DNA from: Phoronis australis
Lineage: Eukaryota; Phoronida; Phoronidae
Assembly (NCBI GenBank): GCA_002633005.1
Contig: NMRA01000568.1
Coordinates: 207,842 to 271,841 of the forward strand
Length of the DNA: 64,000 nt
Reading direction: 5' to 3'
In this document: positions 11,851 through 24,155 of the stretch, in pieces
Position numbering within the stretch: the stretch's first letter is position 1
Layout: each line of letters opens with the position of its first letter
Made by a program: the position numbers and the translations under genes
The notes under the pieces: model-generated
Told to the model about the DNA's origin: nothing
Database searches by the model: none
What the model saw: only the letters and a program-made list of their open reading frames with translations

Positions 11851-13059
11851 TCATTTTTCCCAGGCACCAGAAGCTGGACTATCGGCAGTGTTTCAACAAG
11901 GGATTCTCAAACGGCCCTAAAGGCATCATACCAGGGAAATTCGGGAACTCACCATTCCAATATTTAAATTTACACCTGGGATACGCAAGCACCACTTTAC
12001 TGTAGGACTCATTTACGTACTGTATTATCCTGTTCCCAAGATACACGACACAGAGATATACATGTAAGGCGGAAATGCTTCACTTTTTGTTCAATTGTGA
12101 CTGAAGTTCGAGGCGCACCTTTATTTTCTATCATGATGTGGACCTCAGTGCCTAATATATATTAATTGTATGGTTGGTAACCTGCTTGATAATTTGCCAT
12201 AGGTACATGTACAGTAGTGTTGAAGGGAGTGTTCTTGTAAAAGCATACTCCGAGCCTTACATCGGTGGATACTTCGTTAGCATGTGTGTTACCGTGGAAA
12301 CCCCGTTACACTCAGTGGTGATGTCGTTTGTTTATATTTTTTGTTTTGACACGGGTCTTGAAACATCAAGTGTTTTTACTTTGAAGTTAGCCATTTTACC
12401 CGCTGATGTAGGCTGACAATGCCTTGAATTAACTGCTGATAGTTGATTAAATAAAATGTGGATGGTTTACGAGATCTGGGAAGCACCAGAAGAAACTACC
12501 CTAAATGGACTCTGTATTCAATAGTCTTCTTGACACAGACCAGAGCTAATGATTTTTTGGCCTTACACAGCCAATTCAGTATTGCAAAAAGTTCATATTG
12601 AAATTTAAGCTCAATGTCTTACTTAAAGTATGCATTGATTTAAAAAGGCTTCTATTTTTTATTTCTTGTATATAAAATATAGAAAAAGATTCCCCAATAG
12701 CGGCTAAAGTTATATAATCGCACCTCAGTACATGTATTTCTTGTTTATTTGTTTAACTGCCTGTATAGATTCTGATATGTTGAAAATTTCAGGTTCACCA
12801 TTTTTTGATGACAAAGCAAAAGATGACATCGTATCGTAGTGGAGAGTTTTCAAGGAAATTGTGAGATTGATATGTAATCATAAAATCTCTATAGACGTTG
12901 TGCTAGTCATGTTACTCAAAGAGCACATACATTGTAAGTTGAGTTGAAACAGAAATCGTTTAAGCAGTTCGTACACGAAATTTGATTGTTAGAGAATATG
13001 TGGTTTGGCTTCATGTAGTTCTAATATTGTGCTTTTTGTACATTACTCTGATTTGAAAG

Positions 13060-13247
13060 TCAGAAATGGTTTCCTGAACTGCATGGCCAAATGTTTGGAT
13101 AAATCGCTGGCTGACATTGAACAAAGGTACAACGAGTGTGGCGCTGATGTAAAGTGTTGGGCGAGAAAGGTTGGCTTTGAGGGATACACATGCGCCGCGA
13201 AATGTATTCCGGTTACCTATCCTGTGGAATTGCCAGCTGAAGTTTAA
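13060..13247 (+). CDS. Six-cysteine module exon, copy 3
   Basis: After the acceptor CTGATTTGAAAG at 13048-13059 (phase 1) the frame encodes RNGFLNC and a full module with spacing C-x3-C-x14-C-x5-C-x11-C-x3-C and Trp after Cys4 (KCWARKVGF), then a short tail and TAA at 13245-13247. There is no in-frame phase-1 donor before the stop, so this is a terminal exon of its own gene rather than an internal module. No first exon or signal peptide was found upstream, so the gene is incomplete as seen. It is closest to copy 4 (about two-thirds of module residues shared). Confidence 0.65.
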
Positions 13248-14544
13248 GTTGAAAAAAAGTCTGTGACAAGTACGTTGTTTATTGTACAATGTTGAAATTT
13301 ACCAATGTGCCATACTAGGAAGACATGCAATAGCAAAATACTGTAGTACAAATGCTGTGACATTTTCTGCAATTTGAGTGGACGAAGTTAATTTTTTAGT
13401 CATTGGTCTATCAAAAGTTGAATTAATCTGAGCGATTCCGGATGTCCTGTAATCATCACTGAATCAAACACCAGTGTTCAGCCACAGCAAAGGCAAAGCA
13501 CTCCAAATTTCGGAAATCACAGAGAGATTATTCCTTTAGACATGGCGTATCGCTTCAATTAGTACATTTTGTTTATGTTCATTTTTAGTTCTTTAATCAA
13601 ACACGTTAGTGAGTTTTTTGTTGAAACTGGATGTTTACCGATAATAACAGAACAGGATAATCAACATTATTTTCCCTTCCAGACACCTGCTGGTCACACC
13701 TCGAGACCTGTATTTATTCTAAGTCTGATGATTCAGTTCGAACGCTATCTCGAACCCAGCATTTCCTGCTTTCCGCAAGACAAACAATGGATACTTTAAT
13801 TTCATCCATAGAAACGTGCACCAACATTCTCAAAAATCCATTTGCTTGTTAAAGTATTCTCAGTGGTGAAATTACATTACACAACAATTATAGTGTAGAC
13901 GTACATTCTACCATAACTGTTTTTAAAAACAGAAGCTGTGATGCCTTATTTCTATTTGTACAAAACAGGTTGCAAAATGCATTGGGCACAGACCAGAGCT
14001 AATTATTTTATTTTTAGCCTTACACAGCGAATTCGGCATTGCAAAAAATCATCTTTAAATTTAAGCTCAATGTCTTATTTTAAGTATGCATTGATTTAAA
14101 ATAGCTTCGATTTTTTATTTCTTATATATAAAAATTTCGAGAAAGGTCGTCCAGCAGTGGCTAAAAAGATACAAATGTATAGTATCACATCAGTATTTTT
14201 GTTTGTTTGTGTACATGTATATGTCTGTATATTTTGCCAACACCTAGGATTCAGAGATGTTAACATTATCGTATTCATCAATAACTGACGGAAGAGAAAA
14301 AGATTACAGAGTATCATGGAGTAGGCATTTCTGTGAACATTTGAGCTTGATACATGTATTTAGTGATAAAATCTCTATAGCCGTTGTGTTTATCATGTCA
14401 CGCAAACAGCACACGAATTGTGTTGCAGTAGAAAGTTTTTCAATACATGTAGTTTGTAGATGAAATTTGATTGACAGATAATAAGTGATTTGTGCGTTTG
14501 TAGTCCTAATATTGTGCTTTTTATACATTACTCTGATTTGAAAG

Positions 14545-14750
14545 GTGGCAACAATTTCCTGAAGTGCATGGCCTCATGCCTGGACAAAACGATGGCAGAC
14601 ATTGAACAATGGTACAACGAGTGTGGTACTGATGGAAACTGTTGGTTGAGAAAGGTCGGCTTCATGGGCCTCACATGTGCCGGACGTTGTACGCTTAACA
14701 CGGGATCTCTGGAATTGTCCGCTGTAGTTAAAGTTGAAAAAAGTCTGTGA
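14545..14750 (+). CDS. Six-cysteine module exon, copy 4
   Basis: Acceptor ATTTGAAAG at 14536-14544, phase 1, then GGNNFLKC and a complete module with the same cysteine spacing and Trp after Cys4 (NCWLRKVGF). The tail differs from copy 3: a substitution removes the TAA and extends it to KVEKSL with TGA at 14748-14750. All six cysteines, the DIEQ-Y-NEC core and the KVGF motif are kept while flanks have drifted, suggesting selection on the module. A 5' exon was not found. Confidence 0.65.
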
Positions 14751-15364
14751 CAAGTACGTTGTTTTCTAGATAATGTTAAAATTTACCGGTTTGTCATACT
14801 TAGAAGACTTGCAATAGCAAAAGAGTGTAGTATAAAGTTGTGAAGTTTTCTGGGATTTGCACGGAGAAAGTTAATTTTTGTTAGACATTGCACTGTCAAA
14901 GTTGAATTAATCTAAGTTATTCCGGATGACCTGTATCACTGAATCAATCACCAGTGTTCAGCCAAAGCAAAGACAAAGCACCCGAGAGTTCGGCAATTAC
15001 AGAGATATTATAACTTAAAACATTGCGTTTCGTTTCAATTAGTTCTTTGTGCATTTGGTAATGTTTAATTGTTTAGTCAAAAATGTTTGTGAGTTTTTTT
15101 GAAGCTGGAGGTTTACCGATAATAACAGAACATAGTATGCAACATTATTTTTCTTTCTCGACACCTGCTGGTCACCACGCAACTGGCCCTTATTCCAAAT
15201 CTGAAGATTGAGTCCGAACTGTTCCTCAAAGCCCGCGCTTCCTGCTTTCCGCAGGACAAACAATGGAAACTCTTCATCCATACAAATGAGCACAAGCATT
15301 CTCAAAAATCCATTTGTCTGTTATTCCTTTCTCAGTGGTGAAATCACATTACACATCAATTATA

Positions 15365-17135
15365 GTCTATACTACGGAGATTTTGTTGGGCAGATCACTT
15401 CACGGAATATCATCAAAAATCAATCGTCCTAATAGGTATATGCAGTCCGTCTAGGCGTGCGAGTCAGTTGAGAGGTCGCCAGGTTTGAAAGCAACAAGCT
15501 AGGAACCAGTAAGAGGAGAGGATAATAGCTGTTACCTAGCAACAAGCGAACACAGCTGCGTTTTTGTGTTAGTTAACATTGAAGTTATTGACTTACTCAG
15601 TGGCTGACCCAGGATCATGGGCAAATGCACTTTGACATTAGACATACATACTTAGGCGCATCATATTCATAAAGTACAGCAATGCATGGGTTCTGGACCA
15701 CATGGTCCATCTCTGAATCCGGGTCGGATACTAGTTTACAGGACAGAACGTAAAGCAATGTTTCAATTTATGTTCTTTGAAAAATGTCTGTCAATAGCAA
15801 TCTTGCTCAATAAATTAAAGAAAGCCCCGTTTGTGATTCTAGAGTGGACACCATCGTGTAGAAGTAACGGCGTGGTGTTTACTGTGGTTCTGGGCTCGTT
15901 CTGCACGAAATATACTCAAAGAACCGAAAAAAACAATCAGTTGTACACCCAACGCTGCCCGACAGATATGATATTTGACGTCCACGCTTGTGCGTGTGAC
16001 TATAACTTGAGGGCAAAATGCACTTCCATCCTACCTACTGGTCACCATGTGCCGTCATGAAAATTTTCAAATTGCCAATCGTTCAAATACATTCAAGGAC
16101 AACATTTTGAAATTGCCTATTGTATGGCAACAATTCAGTTTAACATTTTTTTTTTCACAACAGGAACGAATAAAGTAACGTACATGCAAAGTTTTTAAGC
16201 AGATCTCCCTTTATACATGCCGTGTTGAAAGTCTACGGCCGTCTACAATTGCTTTAAGTCAACATAGTGCAGATCATAATAAGTGCTTTAAACTGCGTGC
16301 AGAATTATTCCAATACGAGAGTCTTTGAAACAGGAGTAACAAGAGCTGGTATTTTGACTAAACGCGATCAGATTTTCAAAACAGGAACGAATAAAGTAAC
16401 GTACACGCAAAGTTTTTAAGCAGATCTCCCTTTATACATGCCGGTCTACAACTGCTTTAAGTCAACACAGTGCAGATCATAAGTGCTTTAAACTGTGTGC
16501 AGAATTATTCCAATACGAGAGTCTTTGAAACAGGAGTAACAAGAGCTGGTATTTTGACTAAACGCGATCAGATTCTTTTCGGTGACCTCGAGAAAGGTTT
16601 AATGACACGATGTAAAGAGTTGGTAGGTCTGACGTAAGTTGAATTGTAATTGTTTTGTGAAATAGCGTTGCCGTTGTATTGATAGGTGCGTTAGAAAGTC
16701 TTTAAATCCCGCTGTTTGGATCAAAAATGAATGCAGTACGACCTAAGTGACAAATTCGTGTTCTATTTTATACCAAAATGCTTGTTAAATACATTCATTT
16801 AAATTACATAGTGGTTTTCGTCTTTATTGCCAATTAATTCTTCAGAATAACGTCGGACCGAACGTACATGCATGAACGTAAATACACGGAAGCATCAGCT
16901 GGCTTAAAAGCTGATATGCCATGCTGAAAAATCCAGATCATACATATCACCACTGATCACCGTCAATTTCACACACCCTATAGATCATACTATAGGCTAC
17001 GACACTACAAATTTCCATTCGATTTAAATCTTTTCTCGTGGTAATTTACTTGTTTCCAGTATGTTAATTTTATTACTATGATTTGACCTGAGAATAAACA
17101 GTTTCTGAGGTTATTTCTTTCGAATTTTGATTTTG
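15365..17135 (+). repeat. Diverged copy of the gene A flank (about 1500-2370 plus 3955-4680)
   Basis: Long blocks match, for example ACTTACTCAGTGGCTGACCC at 1748 and 15592, and the segment ending in the AATAAA at 4641 and 17093. The ~1.6 kb of gene A that contains module 2 (about 2380-3960) is absent here, so the two loci differ by a deletion or insertion removing one module exon. Confidence 0.8.
16155..16571 (+). repeat. Two-copy direct repeat, ~221-bp offset
   Basis: AACAGGAACGAATAAAGTAA begins at about 16160 and again at about 16381. Both copies continue through GCAGATCTCCCTTTATACAT and AACAGGAGTAACAAGAGCTG. It lies inside the duplicated gene A flank and occurs there only. Confidence 0.85.
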
Positions 17136-17177
17136 CATGATCTTTGAATCCCTGTTCTGATGCCCATTTAGCACTCC

Positions 17178-17233
17178 ACGCGCGCGCGCACACTCACACG
17201 CACACACATAAACGCACACAAACACACACACGC

Positions 17234-17288
<55 letters not shown>
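17178..17288. repeat. (CA)n microsatellite
   Basis: Nearly pure CA dinucleotides with CG-rich interruptions at the left edge. The apparent valine/cysteine-rich frames here are low-complexity artefacts. Confidence 0.95.
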
Positions 17289-17289
17289 G

Positions 17290-19605
17290 CTGGATCGATT
17301 GACAAAACACGCAGTAACACGACAGTAAGAAAACGAACAGTTTGTTGTCTTTTTTGTTGAGAAAAATACGCCCTTGGCCCTACAGTGAAGGTGAGATCTT
17401 CAGGCACAAAATGGAACATACTGGCTCCTGACACAGTGACATTTACGAGGATTGAAGTTCTTGAAAATAGGTCACGGTGTCTTGAAAAATGGCTGTTGCG
17501 ATCCTCGGTTTGAGAAATCGTCGCCTGATCACGTCATCTGGAGGTTCCACAAAGAATTTTTAGTAATATCACGCTACAAGAGATGTCGTCAAAAGTTTCA
17601 AGTATCAATGCTTCGGATCATTTTAAAGAATGTGAATTGACAATCGGGCTCAAATGTTTTTGCTTCGGGACGGAATGAAGTGATAAGTGATCATATGTCT
17701 AAACCCAGATAGCATTACTACATGTATTTCAGGCAATGCAGTGCATATTCATGATACATGTCTGCATTTAAGGTTGTATTAATCACTTATCGCGTCTTGA
17801 TGCTCAGGCCTCCAGTTGGGTAAGTGATGCATCCACACGTTTTAATGAATTACAGTACAGCCACTGAATTATTAGACTTCCACCGGTCTACCTCACGTCT
17901 GGACAGACCAGAGCCCAACCGGAACACAGGCGTGAGAGAAATCCGTCACGGTTGTCCCATGCCTACTCTCCGGGTAGCTCTCACGCTTACCTCCAGTTTT
18001 ATTAACGCCTTCCTCACGCTTTCCTCACGCCTTTGGTACATGTACATGTACATGTAGCTGTGGTAACATACATGTACGGTACCGTGATGGTGCACCGGGC
18101 TAATAAAAATATCATCTAGATCTGCATGTACAGGTGACGTTGTTTGTGTAGCTGTCGAGTAAGCCGTTGTTTCGGCATTTTATACCACTGAGTTCCGACA
18201 AACTCCGCATTTAATCGTATTTGTCGTACAAACGAACTCCTTTAACTCGTCTGGCGTTACCTTTATGTTGTCCAATTTATTACTGCAAATCATGTCCCAT
18301 CAACGACTTGACCGTGGTTAGGTTAGTAAAGTTTAGATCAATTTAGTGGCCTAGGTAAAGACGAACAAACGCGACCCTCTACACTCGTTCATAGCTTACA
18401 CGGTTGCAGTCTTCACGAAACTCATTACTGCTGGATATTTATTTCGCCCTAAAAATAGCCCACCCATCTTGCTTGCGCACTCATGTATTGTCTCTCCGTG
18501 GATTCTTGCACCGCACTCAGAGGAACAGAAAATTTCAATGGGCTTGTGTGACAACATGTAACACCCCTACTGCGAGTGCATAATAAGTCTCCAACCCCTT
18601 GTGCGGGTTTATTTGTAGCCCATCCCCTTAGTAGTTCGGTTCCATGTAGTCTACTTGTCTGACTCGTCAGATGGTCGTGTTCACTTTTTCCGTTTTTTTT
18701 TGATTCTATTCTGTAGACAAATTACTAGTCGTAAATCCCGGGGGTGAATTACAGTACAAAAAAGCTAGTTGAAAAGCTGACCGATAGAAAAGTTCGCATA
18801 CATTTTACACCGTGGTTTATCCAATAAAAGACCGGTAGTTAGGGATGTGATAAATACGCAGCAAGATTCTGAAGTAATTTCACCTAAAATATCTGATAGT
18901 TTAATGATGTCCGTGAAAAACATAATAATTTTGGTGCATTCTCTGTACAGTGCTAAGAGTGCAAAATAGTCATAGAAAATAGGCAAGTTTAATATAGCTT
19001 ACATTAAACCGAAAACAAATAATGAAAAGTAACAAAGACGGGCAACAGAAAACTCACTATAATATTAGCACTACATATTGACACACTGGTGGACGACAAA
19101 AGGCCGAGCAAATGTTTGATTTGAAATTATAGTGGGCACAACTGATTGTGCAATTTTTTCAAACAATCAAAATCTTTTAAATTATGATCAGGTAGCTTCA
19201 TTATTCAAGTATCCCTAAAACAAATGAATATCAATTACCACATCAATCAAAATGAAATGAAACCAACTAACGCATTACTATGTAATCCCTCGGCTGGCTG
19301 TGCCTTGCGGCGACATTACAAAGTAATGTAACTGCCTCCACAGAAAGAAGTATGCGCACCAGTTAGAAGTGACTTGATTGTCACTTTTGAAGTTGTACTT
19401 TTCTGGAAGTTGGTCTATTTTCATTCAAAGTTTTTGGTATTGTTTTTATAAAAAGGCAAAAGTTTACCATTTCAGTGGAAACGGCACACTTAAATTTAGA
19501 CTTTGAAAGTCAAAATTCTTTTATTTACCCGGGGTCTGATGTCAGTTGAATTTGTATACATATGCAGGTGATGTTATATAAACATTACCATCAAGGCACT
19601 AGAGA
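17290..19605. other. No gene recognised
   Basis: Ordinary intergenic-looking sequence with a TACATGTACATG run at about 18038-18057. No splice-supported or conserved coding segment seen. Confidence 0.45.
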
Positions 19606-19608
19606 GAA

Positions 19609-19679
19609 AAGATAGATAAATAGATAGATAGAGAGATAGATAGATTTATAGATAGATAGATAGATAGATAGATAGATTT

Positions 19680-19737
<58 letters not shown>
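19609..19737. repeat. (GATA)n microsatellite
   Basis: Tandem TAGA/GATA units with a few interruptions, abutting the foldback element on its right. Confidence 0.95.
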
Positions 19738-19738
<1 letters not shown>

Positions 19739-19902
19739 TAGATTATTACATGGCGAAGTCGTTATCCCCCGTTATCTAGAGCCCGAGTGGGTTTCGGAGA
19801 ATTATCGCCCGAGGGGCATTATCCCCGAGGGTGATAATTCTCCAAAATCCACTCGGGGCCCTAGATAAGGGGGGTAACGGCTGAGAACATGTAATAATCT
19901 AT
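19738..19902. mobile_element. 165-bp foldback (snap-back) MITE-like palindrome
   Basis: The whole segment is one long imperfect inverted repeat. Outer ends ATAGATTATTACATG and CATGTAATAATCTAT pair, then GTTATCCCCCGTTATCTAG with CTAGATAAGGGGGGTAAC, then GGAGAATTATC with GATAATTCTCC around a small GAGGGGCATTATCCCC centre. As RNA or single-stranded DNA it would form a ~75-bp hairpin. No coding capacity. It sits directly at the end of the GATA repeat. Confidence 0.85.
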
Positions 19903-20332
19903 TTATACCACATACTAAACGAGAAACATTGCAATGAATCGATCTACCTTTTCTGACTCTCCGCGACTTTGTAACTACTTTCTAGGTCAGAGGCCCGGGT
20001 CGGTGGTCGCGACCTTTTAAGAAAAGCCGGGCTATTTTTGTCAAATAATGCTTTTACTCAAAACCTATTGAAAACTTAAATAGAATAGAAATAAATTGAA
20101 TTTATAAATTAGGGTTTACCAACTATTATAGCTTAAAACACGTTTTTTTCACGCTGAGCGCGGCTTTAGACGCTCTGCGGCTGGGTTAAAGATCTTTTAT
20201 AGGCCTAACTATCCCCAATTCCCGTACCAGTATGAATTTCAAAAAATAACGTGACTTGGCTGCGTCAGATGTGATATGCGACGTTGATGTTGAAATTGCG
20301 CCATATTTTTTATGTTGATTTCCTTTGTTGGA

Positions 20333-20816
20333 TTATAATTCATATATTGCAATGTAGGCATCCTGGGGAGGCTTGGATGTACTTGTGACTGTAGAGTCGT
20401 CAAAATTTATCCATTCCCATGCTGACGATTTAACACAGCATGTATAATGACCACCCGTCGTCTTTCTTCCATGGTGTTCAATGACTGCTTTTATTTTGTA
20501 GCCGGAGAGGTCATACGAGGAAATCTTTGTGTTGATTTTTTCACCATTAGTCGCGGTACGTAAGATATGAATACAAAGGTATTTTGGCGGTTTTACTAAT
20601 GACCATGTGAGCTGGCCACTGAGACTATTACAGTTTGGGCAACTAAAGTCCTCGATGTCCAACGACGTCCACAAGCTGTGCCACAACTCCTGCATAGTTA
20701 TTTCTTTCCTTAGCGTTGGGAGGTAGACGGTAAACTCCCAGTCTATCTGTGTTTTTTCCTTTGTTGTTGTGCAGTTATTACAGCTCCTAGTTTGCTTCTT
20801 CACGCGTTGGAAGGTA
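20333..20816 (-). CDS. USP-family deubiquitinase, C-terminal exon (partial or pseudogene)
   Basis: Shows the C-terminal half of the ubiquitin-specific protease (peptidase C19) fold: a CNNC ... CPNC zinc-ribbon pair of the fingers, then the His box with GGHYTCCV and catalytic His, then WINFDDSTV and the terminal AYIAIYEL typical of the domain end. Ends in TAA at 20333-20335. An acceptor CTAG before 20816 would start the exon in phase 2. The Cys box (GLxNxGNTC) with the catalytic Cys was not found on the minus strand in the following kilobases, so this is either the last exon of a gene with long introns or a truncated copy. USPs remove ubiquitin; substrate unknown. Confidence 0.75.
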
Positions 20817-21449
20817 CTAGCTAGATAGATACAAATAGTCATGCACCTAAACAAGTTGTTCCTACTTTGTCAGTGCAACTTAAAGTGACAAGTTAGAGTG
20901 GAACTTGAAGTAGCCGAAGGTAAACAACTAAATTTCAGTTTTACTAAGACTATACATAGTCATTGATTACTTTAGAAATATCAAAACAAGGCAATGGGAG
21001 CCGCTTGGATGAAAACCGCCAATACCTATATTTGTACTAGTCAACAATATATCTCACTACATGAGCGATACATTAACTTGTGTTGAGTATCAACAAAATG
21101 ATTATGTATCTATGTAAAATGTGTACATGTACATGTACATGTACATGGACACTTACCTACAAGTATAGGGATTACAATACAAACTACCGGTGCAATAATG
21201 GGAGAAACTAAAATAAGGTACAGATTAAGAATGATATAAACTAAAATTTAACGTGGTTGGGTCAACGAAGAAAAAAATGAATGAATACGGTATGCATTTA
21301 ATTGTACTAAGAGAAAAAAAAACATTTGCAAAGTAAAAAATTACTAAAAATAAAGAATAACAATGGCTGGGCAGGCAAAATTATATGGTTGTATGATTGA
21401 AGTTTATTACACGTGTTTTTTTATTTCCAAGTTGGTTATGCCAAATCTT

Positions 21450-21570
21450 TTTTTTCGCTACAGGGTACAGGTGTACATATTTCGTATTTGAAGTTCTCCG
21501 AGAATAAAGACAAGACATTTTGTTTGACATATGTAAAATATTGAAAAAATGGCCAATTTTTGTGAACAGG
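21450..21570. repeat. Dispersed repeat, copy also at 41264-41370
   Basis: Shares TTTCGTATTTGAAGTT ... GAATAAAGACAAG and AAAAAATGGCCAATTTTTGT with the 41-kb copy. Identity not established. Confidence 0.7.
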
Positions 21571-21762
21571 GTTTGAGATATGCTGAAAATGAGCTGCGGT
21601 TGATCTTTGCAAACCCTGCCACATCTCTTAACTGCCCTCAGGCAGCGAACGAATCTTTAAACCTTAAAATTCTTTGTCCGAGAGTTGTGCTTGCGAACGT
21701 GCACAAAGACATGTTTGCGAGCTTGGTATATCAAACCGTTAATCTCGTATCACGCCATTCTG
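21545..21762 (-). pseudogene. Degenerate copy of the small helical gene family
   Basis: On the minus strand, ATATACCAAGCTCGCAAACA (about 21714-21733) through GTTTGCAAAGATCAACCGCA (about 21594-21613) aligns with 52540-52680 of the better-preserved member. Several frameshifts and stops. The 3' part with the stem-loop is missing. Confidence 0.6.
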
Positions 21763-22139
21763 TAAAGAACGAATACGCGACTAGTGATGCCTCGTTCAGT
21801 TTTTAACCAAGGTGATTTTGGTTACCATCGTTAAAGGTTTACATGTGACATTTACTCGTTTCAAAGAAGCATGCAGGGCAGAAAGGCAGGGATTGTATTC
21901 AATATTTGTCACATCCCAATGGGTTTGATCTAACGCTGCTGTCAGCGGCTCACGTGGATACCGGACCGTTACGTAGATTGTCATTGTATAATGGATAATT
22001 CTGAGGTGTCGATTCGACCTTTCGTGTACACGCACGTGCGGCTATTTGCATTCTTCTAAATCTGAATGTTCAAAAGGTTTGCTTATTTTTGCTCGGAATT
22101 AAACATTTACAAACAAGGTTACGCAGCTTGATTTTTTAT

Positions 22140-23875
22140 TTTTAAAAGTGAAAATTTGGTCGAAGAAAGTGGGATATTTATGCAGACCACATGCTGTTTT
22201 AAAGTTGGTCTCAACTGATTGTCAACTGAGATGAGAAGAGGTTTTGGGTCTTGCAAAGACTTTGAGGTTCGTTATTCCTTGAGATCTTGCTCGGCGAATC
22301 AAATAGTCATGACACGTCGTGAAAAGTCAGTTAGCCTCAAACCCAAACATAGCAGAGTGGAAGTTCTTTCATAGCCCAGAAGTCACATGAACTTTAACTA
22401 TAAAGAGCTGTTCGAAAAAAATTCATAGTTCCGAGTTTCATCTAAATCAAAATTGTTTCTAGGGTTTTTAGACTCTTGAAAAGAATGCTGCGTTTGCCCG
22501 CTGTTAAGGAAGGACACGTTGAGCAAACGGTTGAACCGTTACTTAAAAATGTGATGACTCTGGAAAGTCAAGGTGTTACAAGGAAATTACATGTAAGCAT
22601 GGATATGTAAATTTTAAGGTTTTCTTCACTCTGGTCTTTTGGGTCAAAATCTGAACACATTACTTTGAATTCATGCATTCTTTAGAAGGACAATTATACA
22701 TATACATATACATGTAAGGTGCACAAATAAAAAACTCGTTTAATTTATGTGTCCGGGTCTCGCCATAAGAGCTGTTAGTGCCGATCCAGTCATCGTTCTA
22801 TCACGTAAGGACGCAATGAATACCTACGAACACAAATGATCTGTGAGCTGGTTAGTTAGTAGCACAGAGTTTTGACCGGCACAACTATGTTTGTACATCT
22901 AGCTGGTGCACTTTTAAGCTATGCTGCCCCTGGTGTCAACCGACGTAATAAAAATACGGGAACGGTTGGTTCACCACTATATTTCCGGGAAAACCTTGAA
23001 GAAACAATTAGTAGCAGCTGAAAATCAAACAGATAACGACTCTAATCAACCAGATAAAAATTGTGAAGTCCATGAAAATCAATGTAGACACCCTTTCACA
23101 AAATGGTTGTAGTGACCCTTTAAATAATTGCGGGGCCGAACAAGAAATGCCTGGTAACAGCTAAAATACTACAAATCGCTGTAAGCACACTTGTATATTA
23201 ATGAGTAGAAGTAAACTAAACAATCAACTAATGGTCTGAAGCATACTGAAAATGGTCAAAATAATTTCCATGTACGTGTTTCGTAGGGCAAAACACATGA
23301 GGAAATGTCATAACACACGACCCGGAAGTACAGTAGTTATCAGAGGAAAAAATCAGAATTTGAAGACAAAACACACAAACGAAAAAGAATCACTGTTGAG
23401 GCGACACTTAACAGTTCAAGAATTTATTTTTTCAAGAAAAGCAAGAGAAAATGTATACTCATTTCTCATTGGAAATTATCGTTAAGTTGCACATTACCTA
23501 GACGAACGGTGTGAGCGCTTGTACTTAGGAACACGTACACGAGAATGTGACCTTACCAAATCCTAATTTACACATGGAGATAACTGCAGTTGAATAAAAC
23601 ACTGTCTTCGATCAATTGTAGTTTGTAATAAAGAAAATTTGCTGCCATTATATACTGATGCATAATATAAAAAGTATTGATAATAACGATGTTAGGCTTT
23701 CGTAATAATACCGGTTAGTTATAACATAGCGCTTTGCTGCTAAGTAAGCCGCCATGGTTCAGACCTGGCCAAACCCCTGGGATGTCAAGTATGTTAGCAG
23801 TGTCATTTTTTCCTTGGTTATATCCAATATCGAAACAATGTGAGAAAGATCTCTTTACGAAGAAAAGATCCCGAG
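22140..23875 (+). repeat. Segmental duplication, copy 1
   Basis: Aligns with 24980-26383 and then, after a 2-kb insertion there, with 28356-28634. Shared blocks include GAGATGAGAAG...GGTTCGTTATTCCT, CTATGTTGCCCC-GGTGTCA and ACACTGTC-AAAC/CTCTTTACGAAGAA. Copy 1 ends abruptly at the small-gene pseudogene. Confidence 0.85.
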
Positions 23876-24150
23876 ATCCAAGTCAAAATATACCAAGCTC
23901 ACAAGAAAAGTCTTCGCGTACATACACTAGTACAAGTCCTGGACAGAGAGTTGGATGATATGAGGATTCGTTACCTAAGGGAGGTGAAGAGACGTGACCA
24001 ATTTCGTAAAGATCAATTGCAACGGCGGATCATTACAACACACTAACTTCGCAACGCGTTCTACAAATATGAGGAGAAACAGTATAGTCAACAGGCGTTT
24101 GGTTAAGACAGATTGGCCACTTCTGGGGAATCCTCAATTCCACAATAAAA
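23876..24150 (+). pseudogene. Small helical gene family, pseudogene of the 52.5-kb type
   Basis: From GATCCCGAGATCCAAGTC onward it matches the 52510-52774 gene closely (YQAH-K-L, LDRELDDMRIRYLR, RRDQ-RKDQ-QRRI). The ATG is missing because the homology starts just after it. A TAA follows ITTH at 24044-24046 where the relative has GGG (Gly), and the C-terminal segment carries a small deletion. The stem-loop downstream is kept. Homology continues to about 24640. Confidence 0.8.
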
Positions 24151-24155
24151 ACAAC

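Larger units (their letters stand above)
12535..15480 (+). repeat. Two-copy tandem duplication (~1.49-kb unit) with a six-cysteine exon in each
   Basis: Unit 1 (about 12535-13985) and unit 2 (about 13986-15480) align along their length: the upstream CAGAGCTAAT block, the intron before the exon, the exon, and the downstream ACCAGTGTTCAGCC and ACACCTGCTGGTCAC blocks. The exon acceptors are offset by 1,485 bp. Divergence includes substitutions and small indels, so it is a genuine duplication rather than an assembly repeat. Confidence 0.85.

Noticed and set aside
17076-17434. Cys/Val-rich frames on the minus strand
   Set aside because: Pure translation of the CA microsatellite.
23840-24046. Frame through the 23.9-kb pseudogene with an upstream start
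   Set aside because: The start codon would be GTG and the upstream part belongs to a different duplicated block; the homologous ATG is missing and a premature stop follows.
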